A stretch of 64,000 bases of DNA from Verrucomicrobiota bacterium (GTDB lineage Bacteria > Verrucomicrobiota > Verrucomicrobiia > Opitutales > Opitutaceae), in NCBI GenBank assembly GCA_023391285.1, contig JAEWBF010000026.1, forward strand, positions 1-64,000, read 5' to 3'. The notes beneath the pieces are model-generated. The model did not search any database and had not been told where the DNA came from. It saw only the letters and a program-made list of their open reading frames with translations. Positions 46,829-55,843 of this stretch are shown here, one piece after another; position 1 is the stretch's first letter, and the number at the start of each line of letters is the position of its first letter. The translations under genes were made by a program, and so were the position numbers.

Positions 46829-49177
46829 ATGATACTAGGAATCCTTAAGAAAAAAGCCGGACTGCTTGTCGCGGCGTTTTCCCTACAAGCTTTCGCGTCG
46901 GTCGCAGCTTTCGGGGCAACCTCAATCACCCAATTCGGGATTACATGGACTTTTGATCGTGACTATCCCTCGGGCCAGTTCGCCAACGGCGACTACTGGG
47001 TGGTAGGGCCGGTGAAGATCACTTCCATCAGCCCGCGCTCCGTCGTTTCCGGCGGCGCCACGTTGCACGGCTCCATGATAAATCCCGCGGTCAACGGCTC
47101 GCAGGGTTACGACAGCCGGATCAAGAACAACACCTTCTCCGCGGCGCTGAACGTCGCGAAGCAGTTCCCTCTCACCGTCCAGCCGGGTTCGTCGCTGCTC
47201 TCCTCGGAAAGCTACACGGCGGGCGCAACCGGCGATAATCCGCAGTTGAAGACGATCGCGATCCTCACGGTCCTCTCCTCCCCGGCTCCCGCGGGTTCGT
47301 TCCGCCCCCCGTATGTGGGAGGCGACAAGACGATCCGCTGGAACAAGAGCCAGCTTCAATACGGCAAGCTCCGCTCACTCCCGCCGGTGTCCAGCACGCC
47401 GTCCCTGACCTCCGTCGAGCAGGCGTTTGAGCGCCCCTGGATTGAACAAAAGACGAACTGGACCGGCCGCTACATGCACCCGGGTGCCAACCAGCCGACC
47501 TACGGCCGCGAGATGGCCCACGTGCTCGCCAGCGGTCTGTTGTCCTTGCAGCTCAACTACACCACCGCGCAAAAGGAGAAACTCGCCATTCGTCTCGTTC
47601 AATACGGCATCGACATCTACGGCGCGGCCAAGGCCGGCGCGGTCTGGGGCAATGACGGCGGCCACAACCAGGGCCGCAAGATGCCGCTCCTTCTCGCGGG
47701 CACCATGCTGGGCGACTCCAACATCCTCGCCTATGCCAACGGCTCGACGACGCGCATCTTCCAAGAAGACCAGCAGACGTGGTATGTCACCTCCGCCGAC
47801 GTCGGCCGCCCCCTCTACACGGCCGACGGCCGTCCGCGCGTCCGCTATATTTCCAGCGACGTCGGCATCGCGGAATGGGGCGAAAAACACACCGGCGACC
47901 CTTCGCGCGACGGCCGCAACTGGGACGCTTACTATCGCAATGTCTCCGGCTCCTGCACCATCGGCCACGTGCTCACCGCGCGTCTGATGGGCCTCCAAAA
48001 CGCTTGGAACTGGCCGGCCACGTTCGACTACTACGATCGTTATTGGGCAATGGAGGGCGGAGGTGCGAGCAACGGCTCGAACTCAATCCAACTTCAGGTT
48101 GCTTCCATGTGGCGCGCCTACCGCAACGCCACGCCCGCGGATATCAAGGAAGAGAACGTCGCCACCTCGATCTGGGAAAACAAGGGCATCCCCGCGCAGA
48201 AAGGCACGTTCACGCTCACCTTCGACGCCATGCCTTCGAAGTCCAAGATGGACGGCGTAATCGGCCTCTCCAACGGTGCAGCCGACGCCTACACCGACCT
48301 CGCCGCGGCCGTGCGTTTCGCTCCGACCGGCTATATCGACGCCCGCAACGGCGGCAGCTTCCAAGCCCTCGCCAAAGTCGCCTACACGCCAGGCGTAAAG
48401 TATCACTTCACACTGACTGTGGACGTTGCGGCGAAGCGCTACTCGGTCACCGTGTCCGCTCCCAACAGTAGCGCCGTTCGCATCGCGGATAACTACCAGT
48501 TCCGCACGGAACAGGCCAAGGCGACCCAGCTCAACAATGTCGGCTACTTCGCCAGCTCCGGTGCGCACGCGATCATCGATCTCGGTATCGAGTCCGCTGC
48601 CGCTCCGGCTCCTGCTCCGGCGCCCGCCCCGGCTCCCACGGCTCCGGCCCCCGCGCCGACGCCCACTCCGGCCCCAGCGCCTGCCCCGGCTCCCGCTCCG
48701 AGCACTGGCACCACGCAAATCTTCGCCAGCAAGACCAGCTCTGGCGCCTGGCAGAACGCAGCGTTCTCGCCTGTGACCGGTAAGGCCACGATCTCGTTCG
48801 ACATGGTAGCACCGACCGCTCCCGTCGACACGATCACCGGGATCAGCAACGGCAACCCGAGCGCCTACGCCGATCTCGCGATCGCTCTTCGATTCGCGCC
48901 GAATGGCATCATCGACGCCATCAACTCCGGCAGCTGGTCGAAGGCGAACTCGATCAAATACATCGCAGGTAAGTCCTACCGCGTGACGCTCACGATCGAT
49001 GTCGCTACCAAGCGCTACTCAGCTACGGTCACGCCCGCTGGCGGCTCCGCGATCACGCTCGCCACCAACTTCGCGTTCCGTTCGTCGCAGGCCTCCGTGA
49101 AGCAGCTCAATAACTTCGCGATCTTCGCGGCGAAAGGTAAGCACACGGTCTCCAACGTCACCTTGAAGACCAACTGA
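46829..49177 (+). CDS. large secreted protein of unknown family with duplicated C-terminal domain
   Basis: 782 residues. Signal peptide (about 1-30, ending AAFGA). The main domain has the same conserved blocks as its paralogue (FGITWTFDRDYP, QGYDSRIKNN, KTNWTGRYMHPGANQPTYGR, NDGGHNQGRKMPLLLAG, IAEWGEKHTGDPSRDGRNW). It is followed by a first beta-domain (about 465-590), an Ala-Pro-rich linker of about 36 residues (APAPAPAPA type) and a second copy of the beta-domain (about 630-782). The two C-terminal copies share GLSNG/GISNG, YADLAIALRFAPNG and RYSATV-like strands. The paralogue carries only one copy. A strong terminator follows, so this gene ends a transcript. Probably an extracellular polysaccharide-active protein (inference). 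Confidence 0.8.
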   Translation: MILGILKKKAGLLVAAFSLQAFASVAAFGATSITQFGITWTFDRDYPSGQFANGDYWVVGPVKITSISPRSVVSGGATLHGSMINPAVNGSQGYDSRIKNNTFSAALNVAKQFPLTVQPGSSLLSSESYTAGATGDNPQLKTIAILTVLSSPAPAGSFRPPYVGGDKTIRWNKSQLQYGKLRSLPPVSSTPSLTSVEQAFERPWIEQKTNWTGRYMHPGANQPTYGREMAHVLASGLLSLQLNYTTAQKEKLAIRLVQYGIDIYGAAKAGAVWGNDGGHNQGRKMPLLLAGTMLGDSNILAYANGSTTRIFQEDQQTWYVTSADVGRPLYTADGRPRVRYISSDVGIAEWGEKHTGDPSRDGRNWDAYYRNVSGSCTIGHVLTARLMGLQNAWNWPATFDYYDRYWAMEGGGASNGSNSIQLQVASMWRAYRNATPADIKEENVATSIWENKGIPAQKGTFTLTFDAMPSKSKMDGVIGLSNGAADAYTDLAAAVRFAPTGYIDARNGGSFQALAKVAYTPGVKYHFTLTVDVAAKRYSVTVSAPNSSAVRIADNYQFRTEQAKATQLNNVGYFASSGAHAIIDLGIESAAAPAPAPAPAPAPTAPAPAPTPTPAPAPAPAPAPSTGTTQIFASKTSSGAWQNAAFSPVTGKATISFDMVAPTAPVDTITGISNGNPSAYADLAIALRFAPNGIIDAINSGSWSKANSIKYIAGKSYRVTLTIDVATKRYSATVTPAGGSAITLATNFAFRSSQASVKQLNNFAIFAAKGKHTVSNVTLKTN

Positions 49178-49204
49178 TCGCCAAGCATCACTTCGTCCTG
49201 ACAT

Positions 49205-49234
49205 AGCGGGGTCCTCCGGGACCCCGCTTTTTTT
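49205..49234 (+). terminator. strong intrinsic terminator
   Basis: Perfect 10-bp stem AGCGGGGTCC / GGACCCCGCT with a TCCG tetraloop and a seven-T tract. It lies 27 bp after the stop codon of the 46829-49177 gene and separates it from the O-antigen polymerase-like gene. Confidence 0.92.
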
Positions 49235-49291
49235 CTGCATGGTTGGGAGGCCTTCGGTTCGAAGCGCTCCCTTTGTCCTGCCGCTTCCACG

Positions 49292-50605
49292 ATGAACGGC
49301 CCGCTCCTCCTCCTCACACTCGCGCTCGTTTTCGCGCAGTTCGCGTTGCCTCGCCGCTTCGCGTTTGTGCCGTTGCTGATCGCCGCGTGCCACACACCCT
49401 ACTACGCCACGATCGGCGGACAATTCAGCGCCGTGCGACTCGTCCTGCTCGCCGGTTTGTTCCGCGCGTTCTTTACGGGATTGATCGACTGGCACCCACG
49501 CAAACCACTCGACCTCCTGATGGCCGCTTGGAGCGCGATCGCGTTGCTCAGCTCACTCGGCCACGAAACCGGAAATCCGTTCACCTATCGCGCCGGTCTC
49601 GTGCTGAATGTCTTCGGCACCTATCTCTACGGTCGGTGCTATCTCCGCGAGCCCGCCGACTTCGTTCAACTGATCCGCGCGACCGCGATCGTGCTGATTC
49701 CGCTCGCCGCGTTTTTGACCCTCGAAGCCGTAACCGGCGCCAATAGCTACTCTGCCATCGGCAGCCGCTTCAGTTTCGCGATCACACGCGACGACCAAAA
49801 TCGCGCAATGGGGCCGTTCGGAACCCCCATCCTCGCGGGCACGATCGGCGCCGTCTGTTTCCCCCTTTTCGTCGCCATCTGGCGAAACCACCGGCGAACC
49901 GCGTTGCTCGGCATCATCTCGAGTTTCGCGATCATCAGCGCTTCAGCTTCGAGCGGTCCCATCGGAACCTTTCTGCTCGGCTCTGGCGCCCTGTTCTTGT
50001 GGCGGTGGCGCACGTCGCTCGGAAAAGTGAAACTCGCCGCGATCGCGTTCCTCGTCGTGATCCAACTCTTCCGTGAGCGCTCCGTTCTCTATCTCATCTC
50101 CATCATCGATTTCGTCGGCGGTAGCACCGGCTGGCATCGCTCGCGTCTGCTCGAAAGCGCCTTCGAACACCTCGACGAATGGTGGTTCATGGGCACGGAC
50201 TTTACGCGGCACTGGATGCCCTATGGCCTCCCATCCGTCCCCGAGCACTGCGACCTCACCAGTTACTACGTCCACCTGGGTGTGATCGGCGGACTGCCCC
50301 TCACCCTGACGCTCATCGGCATTCTCACTCGTTCATTCGGTCTGCTCGGACGTCGCATGCGCCAAATGCGGCAAACAGACGATACCAACGAACTGCTGCT
50401 GTGGTGCGCGGGATGCACGTTCTTCGCCCATACGATCACCTTTTTCACCATCTCCTACTTCGACCAGCTCTACGTCTTTTTCTATCTCCTGGTCGCCGCC
50501 ATCCCCTGCCTGGTGAAACGCGCCCCCGCGGAGAAACCTGTGATCCTCACTCCGTCGCCCTCTCTGTTTCAGGAGACGGCGCTGCCTGTATTGAACTCTC
50601 GGTGA
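49292..50605 (+). CDS. O-antigen polymerase/ligase-like membrane protein
   Basis: 437 residues with roughly 10-11 hydrophobic helices (starting LLLLTLALVFAQFALPRRFA). A large extracytoplasmic loop around 255-330 holds STGWHRSRLLESAFEHLDEW, WWFMGTDFTRHWMPYGLPS and YYVHLGVIGGLPLTLTLIGI, as in Wzy_C/O-antigen ligase proteins, whose histidine and arginine residues in this loop act on the undecaprenyl-linked sugar. It could be the polymerase or ligase for the polysaccharide. Found together with an ABC exporter, which usually makes Wzy unnecessary, so ligase is perhaps more likely. First gene after the terminator at 49234. Confidence 0.8.
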   Translation: MNGPLLLLTLALVFAQFALPRRFAFVPLLIAACHTPYYATIGGQFSAVRLVLLAGLFRAFFTGLIDWHPRKPLDLLMAAWSAIALLSSLGHETGNPFTYRAGLVLNVFGTYLYGRCYLREPADFVQLIRATAIVLIPLAAFLTLEAVTGANSYSAIGSRFSFAITRDDQNRAMGPFGTPILAGTIGAVCFPLFVAIWRNHRRTALLGIISSFAIISASASSGPIGTFLLGSGALFLWRWRTSLGKVKLAAIAFLVVIQLFRERSVLYLISIIDFVGGSTGWHRSRLLESAFEHLDEWWFMGTDFTRHWMPYGLPSVPEHCDLTSYYVHLGVIGGLPLTLTLIGILTRSFGLLGRRMRQMRQTDDTNELLLWCAGCTFFAHTITFFTISYFDQLYVFFYLLVAAIPCLVKRAPAEKPVILTPSPSLFQETALPVLNSR

Positions 50606-50615
50606 CAGTTCCATC

Positions 50616-51206
50616 ATGCGTATCCGCGGCTTCTTGAGCGCACACCGCTGGTGGCTTCGTGCCAGCGCAAAGGCCTTCACCTTCCTTTGTCGCGGCGACT
50701 TCCGGCGCCTCGGCCCTCGCTCTGCGCTCTCGCTTCCCATTCGTTTGCAGGGAACCGAGCACATTGAAATCGGCGCACGGGTTTTCGTGGGCCCCAACTC
50801 CTGGCTGGAGGTAATCGCTCCCGCTGAGCGCCGCTCGCACGCCGCGATTCAAATCCATGACGGCGTTTCGATCGCTGGCTTCTGCACGATCACGTCGCGA
50901 AGTAGCGTGGTCATCGAGCGGAACGTCCTCATCGCCCGCTACGCCTATATCTCCGATCATTCACACGCGCACGCGGCTCACGATCTCCCGATCAAGGACC
51001 AAGGCATCGCCGATGTCGCACCGGTCCGGATACGCGAGGGCGCGTGGCTCGGCCAAAACGTCGTGGTCTGCCCAGGTGTTACCATCGGCCGCAACGCCGT
51101 CATCGGCGCCAATTCCGTGGTGAAGAGCGACGTTCCCGATTATTGCGTCGCCGTCGGCGCACCCGCCCGGGTCGTCCGCTGCAATTTCCCTACCCCCGTC
51201 ACATGA
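50616..51206 (+). CDS. left-handed beta-helix acetyltransferase
   Basis: 196 residues. Hexapeptide repeats (I/V-G-x-x-x-x) run from about residue 45 (HIEIGARVFVGPNSWLEVIA) to 190, with the typical active-site surroundings IARYAYISDHSHAH and a closing set VVVCPGVTIGRNAVIGANSV and DYCVAVGAPARVV. WcaF/NodL-type enzymes O-acetylate sugars with acetyl-CoA, in this setting probably a repeat-unit sugar. It is 10 bp after the polymerase gene and overlaps the next gene by 4 bp. Confidence 0.88.
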   Translation: MRIRGFLSAHRWWLRASAKAFTFLCRGDFRRLGPRSALSLPIRLQGTEHIEIGARVFVGPNSWLEVIAPAERRSHAAIQIHDGVSIAGFCTITSRSSVVIERNVLIARYAYISDHSHAHAAHDLPIKDQGIADVAPVRIREGAWLGQNVVVCPGVTIGRNAVIGANSVVKSDVPDYCVAVGAPARVVRCNFPTPVT

Positions 51207-52519
51207 AACGAATCCTGTTCGTCGCGTATCATTTCCCGCCGCACGGCGGTGCCGCCGTGCAACGGTCGCTGAAGTTTGTGAAATATCTGCCGTCCTTCGG
51301 CATCGAACCGACCGTCCTCACGGGCGTCGGCGCCACGGACCGCCGGTGGAGTCCGCCCGACGAAACTCTCGCCGCCGAGATCCCACCCGGGGTTGACGTC
51401 GTTCGCACCCCTTGGCCCGCCGGCTCGCGCGACGAAAGGCTGACCGCCGAATCCAATCGGCTCGAACTCGCCGCGCGCCTGGTCGAAGAGAAACGCCTCG
51501 AAGCAATCTTCGTTTCGATGTCGCCTTTCTCGGATGCGGCGTTCGCCACCGCACTTTCTAAACTGTGTCGAATCCCCTGGGTGGCCGACCTTCGCGATCC
51601 TTGGGCGCTCGACGAGTTTCAGGTCTATCGCACCCGCTGGCATCGCGAGCGAAACTGCCGTGCGATGCGCCGCGCTTTGCTGACGTCGTCGTTGATCATC
51701 ATGAACACCCCCGAGGCCGCCGCGGCCCTCGGCACTACATTTCCGGAGTTCGAACCGCGCAGCATCAGCATCACAAACGGCTTCGATCTCGATGATCTGC
51801 CCCCGGCCACACCTCCGCCGCGCAATGAGAAATTCACGATCGTTCATGCCGGTTTTCTCCACGCGGCCGCGGGCCTCCGCCAGCGTCGTCGCCCCTGGCA
51901 ATATCGCTTGCTCGGCCGAATCGAAATGGGCGTCGAGATCCTCCCCCGTTCGCACTATTACCTGCTGCAGGCGCTCGAGCAGTGGCGGAAAGAAGACCCT
52001 TCCATCGAGTCTCATGTCCTCTTCCTCCTCGTGGGCGAAACCCGCGCTATCGATCGCGAACTCGTCGCCCACTCACCCGTTGCATCGATGACGAAATTCA
52101 CCGGCTATCTTCCTCACAACGAAAGCGTGCGCGCCGTCCGGGGGGCCGATCTGCTTTTCCTGCCGATGCACAAGCTTCCCTCAGGCAAGCGCGCCAGCAT
52201 CGTTCCCGGCAAGACCTACGAATACATCGCCAGCGGCCGTCCTATCCTCGCTCCCGTTCCAGAGGGAGACGCGAAGGAAATTCTCACTCGCGCACGCACC
52301 GGACTCGTGTGCGAGCCCGACAACGTTGATCAAATGGTCGCGCACCTCCGTCGCCAATACAGCGCCTGGCTCAACGGCGAACCGCCGCTCAAGGTTGATC
52401 GCACTTACATCAGCCGCTTTGAGCGCCGCGAACTTACCCGGCAGCTGGTCGATCATCTCCGAAAGCTCACCGCTTCCCCCGAGGTCGCCGAGCCTTCCGA
52501 CGTGGCCGCCTCGAATTAA
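51203..52519 (+). CDS. GT4-type glycosyltransferase
   Basis: 438 residues, GT-B fold. N-terminal ILFVAYHFPPHGGAAVQRSL is the GPGG-like acceptor loop of GT4 enzymes; WVADLRDPWALDEF, SISITNGFDLDDLPP (linker) and FTIVHAGFLH follow. The C-terminal donor half ends with LLFLPMHKLPSGKRASIVPG and KTYEYIASGRPILAPVPEGD, where the conserved glutamate of the EX7E region lies. The start overlaps the acetyltransferase stop (ATGA). It closes a polymerase-acetyltransferase-GT4 unit; a 213-bp leader region follows. Confidence 0.88.
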   Translation: MKRILFVAYHFPPHGGAAVQRSLKFVKYLPSFGIEPTVLTGVGATDRRWSPPDETLAAEIPPGVDVVRTPWPAGSRDERLTAESNRLELAARLVEEKRLEAIFVSMSPFSDAAFATALSKLCRIPWVADLRDPWALDEFQVYRTRWHRERNCRAMRRALLTSSLIIMNTPEAAAALGTTFPEFEPRSISITNGFDLDDLPPATPPPRNEKFTIVHAGFLHAAAGLRQRRRPWQYRLLGRIEMGVEILPRSHYYLLQALEQWRKEDPSIESHVLFLLVGETRAIDRELVAHSPVASMTKFTGYLPHNESVRAVRGADLLFLPMHKLPSGKRASIVPGKTYEYIASGRPILAPVPEGDAKEILTRARTGLVCEPDNVDQMVAHLRRQYSAWLNGEPPLKVDRTYISRFERRELTRQLVDHLRKLTASPEVAEPSDVAASN

Positions 52520-52537
52520 TCCTCTCTAGGGATTTTT

Positions 52538-52565
52538 TTGAGGTGCGTATCAGGGTCTATATAGC
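52538..52565 (+). promoter_or_regulatory. possible promoter of the wzm-wzt unit
   Basis: TTGAGG (52538-52543) and TATAGC (52560-52565) are spaced by 16 bp, after a T-rich stretch that may itself be the tail of a weak terminator. It lies about 170 bp upstream of the wzm-like start codon and 99 bp upstream of ops-like copy B, giving a transcribed leader that contains it. Weak evidence. Confidence 0.3.
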
Positions 52566-52663
52566 CTGAGCAGGCTTGTCATCACATGCCCCTCCTGTCG
52601 CTCTACTGCGCATCGCGAACTTGTAGGAAGTTCGTTCCAGCGACGGTTCCTTCCAGCCGGAAT

Positions 52664-52685
52664 GCACCGAAATGGCGGCAGCGTC
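52664..52685 (+). promoter_or_regulatory. ops-like element, copy B
   Basis: GCACC, 3 nt, then ATGGCGGCAGCGTC: 19 of 22 positions identical to copy A at 37441-37462, the three differences all in the spacer. The core (52674-52685) is 47 nt before the wzm-like start codon. GACATTC at 52712-52718 recurs as in copy A. It lies in the 213-bp leader between the GT4 gene and the ABC exporter genes; the rest of that leader holds a small GCCTGAGCAGGC palindrome and nothing coding. Confidence 0.5.
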
Positions 52686-52732
52686 TCCGCCTGAAATAAT
52701 CACTCGTCGGCGACATTCGCCCCCCTCCTGCT

Positions 52733-53566
52733 ATGCAGCACCTCGTCATCGAAGCCGGTGGCACCGAACGTCAATATTGGCGCGACCTCTGGCGCTATCG
52801 TGAGCTGTTTTATTTTCTCGCCTGGCGCGACATCCTGGTCCGCTACAAGCAGACTGTCATCGGCGTCGCTTGGTCGGTGCTCCGGCCCGTCCTCACGATG
52901 GCAGTGCTGTCCGTGGTCTTTGGACGCGTCGCCAAACTGCCTTCCGGCGATGTCCCCTATCCTTTGATGGTCTTCTGCGGCTTGTTGCCCTGGCACTTTT
53001 TCGCCACCGCGCTCACCGAGAGCAGCAACAGCCTCGTCGCCAACTCGAACATGATTTCGAAGGTCTACTTCCCGCGGCTGGTCGTCCCGGCTGGCAGCGT
53101 GATCACCAGCTTGGTCGACTTGATGATCTCCATCGGCCTGCTCGCGCTGCTTCTCGTATTCTACGGCATCGCCCCGAGCCCACAGGTGGTCGCCCTTCCC
53201 GTGTTCATCGTCCTCGCGTTCGGTGCTGCGTTCGGAGTCGGTTTGTGGGTCTCCGCCTTGATGGTCCGGTATCGGGACTTCCGATACGTGATCCCCTTCG
53301 TTGTGCAGTTCGGCCTCTATCTCTCGCCGGTGGGCTTCAGCAGCACGTTCGCGGCCCCGCACATTCTGCCGCAGGGCTGGGAGCTCCTCTACTGGCTCAA
53401 TCCGATGGCCGGCGTGATCGACGGATTTCGCTGGGCCATTCTCGGTGGCGCCCAGGTGCTCAACCTTCCCGGCCTGCTGCTCTCTGCTGCGGTGATCCTC
53501 GTCATGCTCCTCGCTGGCCTTCGCTACTTTCGCCGCACCGAGCAGACCTTTGCCGACATCATCTAG
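52733..53566 (+). CDS. wzm: polysaccharide ABC exporter permease (Wzm-like)
   Basis: 277 residues with six transmembrane segments in ABC-2 arrangement. Amphipathic start YRELFYFLAWRDILVRYKQT then VIGVAWSVLRPVLTMAVLSV, and later LMVRYRDFRYVIPFVVQFGL with LSPVGFSS, typical of the TagG/Wzm/KpsM family that moves undecaprenyl-linked O-antigen or capsule across the inner membrane. The ATPase gene follows 50 bp downstream. Preceded by the ops-like copy B. Confidence 0.93.
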   Translation: MQHLVIEAGGTERQYWRDLWRYRELFYFLAWRDILVRYKQTVIGVAWSVLRPVLTMAVLSVVFGRVAKLPSGDVPYPLMVFCGLLPWHFFATALTESSNSLVANSNMISKVYFPRLVVPAGSVITSLVDLMISIGLLALLLVFYGIAPSPQVVALPVFIVLAFGAAFGVGLWVSALMVRYRDFRYVIPFVVQFGLYLSPVGFSSTFAAPHILPQGWELLYWLNPMAGVIDGFRWAILGGAQVLNLPGLLLSAAVILVMLLAGLRYFRRTEQTFADII

Positions 53567-53616
53567 GATACGTCGGCCGCAATCCTTCCTAAACCCACTT
53601 GCCCGCCACATCAGTC

Positions 53617-54942
53617 ATGAGCGACGTCGTCATCGAATTGGAAAACGTCTCCAAGCGCTACCGCATTGGCGGCGCACCGTCCAAGCACGACGGCTTGCGC
53701 CACGCGATCGAGTCCGTCGTGCGCTCCCCCCTGCGCTGGTTGCGCACTCGCTCGCACGAGCAAGTCGACGACACCTCCTTCTGGGCCCTGCGTGATGTTT
53801 CGTTCTCCGTGAACCGGGGCGACATCGTCGCGATCATCGGGCGCAACGGCGCCGGCAAATCCACCCTTCTCAAGATCCTTAGCCGGATCACGCCGCCCAC
53901 CTCGGGACGCATTTCGCTGCACGGACGCGTTTCGAGCCTCCTCGAGGTCGGCACCGGTTTTCACGCCGAACTCACGGGGCGCGAGAATATCTTTCTGAAT
54001 GGCGCCATCCTCGGCATGCGTCGCGCCGAAATCAAAGCGAAGTTCGACGAGATCGTCGCCTTCGCTGAAATCGGCCGTTTCCTCGACACGCCCGTCAAAC
54101 GCTACTCGAGCGGAATGTATGTTCGTCTTGCGTTTGCCGTCGCCGCGCACCTCGAACCCGAAATTCTGATCGTCGACGAGGTTCTTGCCGTCGGAGACGC
54201 CGCGTTCCAGCGGAAGTGCATGGGCAAGATGGGCGAGGTCGCCGGCCAAGGACGAACCATCCTCTTCGTCAGCCACAACATGGCCGCAGTCTCTCACCTT
54301 TGTCGGCGCGGCGTCGTGCTCCAGTCGGGCAGCGTGAAGTTCGTCGGCTCGCAGACCGAAGCGCTTCAGGCCTATCTCGGATCGGGCGCCGATCATTCGA
54401 TGGATTTCAGAAACCGTTCGGACCGCGCCGGCACCGGCGCAGTGAAGGTCGTCGCCGCTGAGGTCCGCGACACCGACAGCAACGAAATCGACTGCGTCCC
54501 TTCCGGTCAGGACGTCGACTTCGTGCTCTACTTCGAAAACTACGCAAATCCCTCGCCATCGAACGTTGTCGTCTCCCTCGAGGTAAAAACCGGCATGGGC
54601 ACCCGCGTGTTTCTCCAACACAACCGCCTCAGCGGCGACCATTTCGCCCGGCTTCCCGATTCCGGCGCGTTCATCTGTCGCATCAAAAATCTCCCTCTGC
54701 CCGCCGGTCGCTACCAAATCGGTTTCAGCATCCTCGGTGAAAACGGCCACCTGCCCTTTCTCGATCTCATCGAGGACGCCTTCGAGCTCGTGGTGGTCGA
54801 GGGCAACTTTTTCGGCACCGGCGAGGTCCCGCCCGCGTCGCACGGCGTATGTCTCGTGCGCGGCCGCTGGCGCGTCGACGCTTCCGCCCGCCCACCCGCC
54901 GCTCGGGAAGCAGCGGGAGATCCGACGCTGACCGCCGCCTGA
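53617..54942 (+). CDS. wzt: polysaccharide ABC exporter ATPase with C-terminal carbohydrate-binding domain (Wzt-like)
   Basis: 441 residues. The N-terminal nucleotide-binding domain (about 1-250) has Walker A GRNGAGKSTLLKIL, the Q-loop replaced region VSSLLEVGTGFHAELTGREN, the signature YSSGMYVRLAFAVAAHL and Walker B ILIVDEVLAVGD. The C-terminal 190 residues form a beta-rich Wzt_C domain (VVAAEVRDTDSNEIDCVPSG, VDFVLYFENYANPSPSNVVV, PAGRYQIGFSILGENGH). In known O-antigen systems this domain recognises the modified, capped chain end before export. ATG at 53617 is preferred over the TTG six codons upstream. Confidence 0.92.
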   Translation: MSDVVIELENVSKRYRIGGAPSKHDGLRHAIESVVRSPLRWLRTRSHEQVDDTSFWALRDVSFSVNRGDIVAIIGRNGAGKSTLLKILSRITPPTSGRISLHGRVSSLLEVGTGFHAELTGRENIFLNGAILGMRRAEIKAKFDEIVAFAEIGRFLDTPVKRYSSGMYVRLAFAVAAHLEPEILIVDEVLAVGDAAFQRKCMGKMGEVAGQGRTILFVSHNMAAVSHLCRRGVVLQSGSVKFVGSQTEALQAYLGSGADHSMDFRNRSDRAGTGAVKVVAAEVRDTDSNEIDCVPSGQDVDFVLYFENYANPSPSNVVVSLEVKTGMGTRVFLQHNRLSGDHFARLPDSGAFICRIKNLPLPAGRYQIGFSILGENGHLPFLDLIEDAFELVVVEGNFFGTGEVPPASHGVCLVRGRWRVDASARPPAAREAAGDPTLTAA

Positions 54943-54953
54943 GCGAACTCACG

Positions 54954-55817
54954 ATGTCGCTGATCGTCTTCAACGCCTCGCAGGGACGGCTGGGCAACCA
55001 GCTGTTTAATCTTTCTGCCCTCGACAAGATGTGCCGGTTTCACGACGTCGGCATACTCATCGGCGCTCGCGCTCTTCGCCAAAACTTTGTGTGGAAGCGG
55101 CGCAACGTGATTGTCCTTTCCAAACGTAAGGAGCGGTTCTGTGACTTGCTGCGTTCACTCGCGGCGAAGGGCTTCGCTTCCTACTACACCGAAGAAAAAC
55201 TCACCGAGGGCGTTCCGTGCCCTTTCGAGTCGGGCCGGTTGGAACGAAAAACCCGCAGTCTCGTGCCGGTCTCCTTCGTCGAAAACGCATACCTGCAGTC
55301 CGATGCCTGGGTGGGCGAAAAGTTCCGTGAACGTCTTCGATTCAAGCCGGAAACGGCGCGAGCCGTAGATGCCTTCGGGGCGCAACATTCCATCGACTGG
55401 GCTACGACGATTTTCGTCCATATCCGTCGCACCGACTACACCGGGTTCTCGATCAACGACTCTGGCTCAGTCGCACTTCCGCCGTCTTACTACCGGCAAG
55501 GTATTCAAAAGCTCGAGACGCAGCTCCGCCTCTCAACGGTCTTGTTCGTCACGGATGATCCTCACTATGCGGCGGCCGAGTTTGCCGACGTCGCTCGCAA
55601 GATCATTGTGAGCCGTTCGGCCGACTTCGATCTCTGTGTCATGAGCCGCTGCGCTACCGGCGTTTTGTCCGCCAGCAGTTTCTCTTGGTGGGGCGCGATG
55701 CTCGGGCCGCTGCGAGCAAGACCGGTCGCCCCGCGGCATTGGATTGGGTGGAGAGTGGGAACCACGATTCCTTCCGCCGTCGTCTCGGCAGCCTTCGAAG
55801 CTGTGCCCGTCATGTGA
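54954..55817 (+). CDS. GT11-type fucosyltransferase-like protein
   Basis: 287 residues. N-terminal IVFNASQGRLGNQLFNLSAL is the GDP-fucose-type GLGNQ motif and TIFVHIRRTDYTG holds the HxRRxDY block of GT11 alpha-1,2-fucosyltransferases; TVLFVTDDPHYAAAEF and SASSFSWWGAML complete the set. It is thus a probable cytoplasmic transferase adding fucose or a related deoxysugar. The start is the ATG of MSLIVFNASQ, 11 bp after wzt. It is followed after 26 bp by the giant secreted protein gene. Confidence 0.83.
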   Translation: MSLIVFNASQGRLGNQLFNLSALDKMCRFHDVGILIGARALRQNFVWKRRNVIVLSKRKERFCDLLRSLAAKGFASYYTEEKLTEGVPCPFESGRLERKTRSLVPVSFVENAYLQSDAWVGEKFRERLRFKPETARAVDAFGAQHSIDWATTIFVHIRRTDYTGFSINDSGSVALPPSYYRQGIQKLETQLRLSTVLFVTDDPHYAAAEFADVARKIIVSRSADFDLCVMSRCATGVLSASSFSWWGAMLGPLRARPVAPRHWIGWRVGTTIPSAVVSAAFEAVPVM

Positions 55818-55843
55818 CTTCGACCGTTCGTCGAAGTCTCTTC

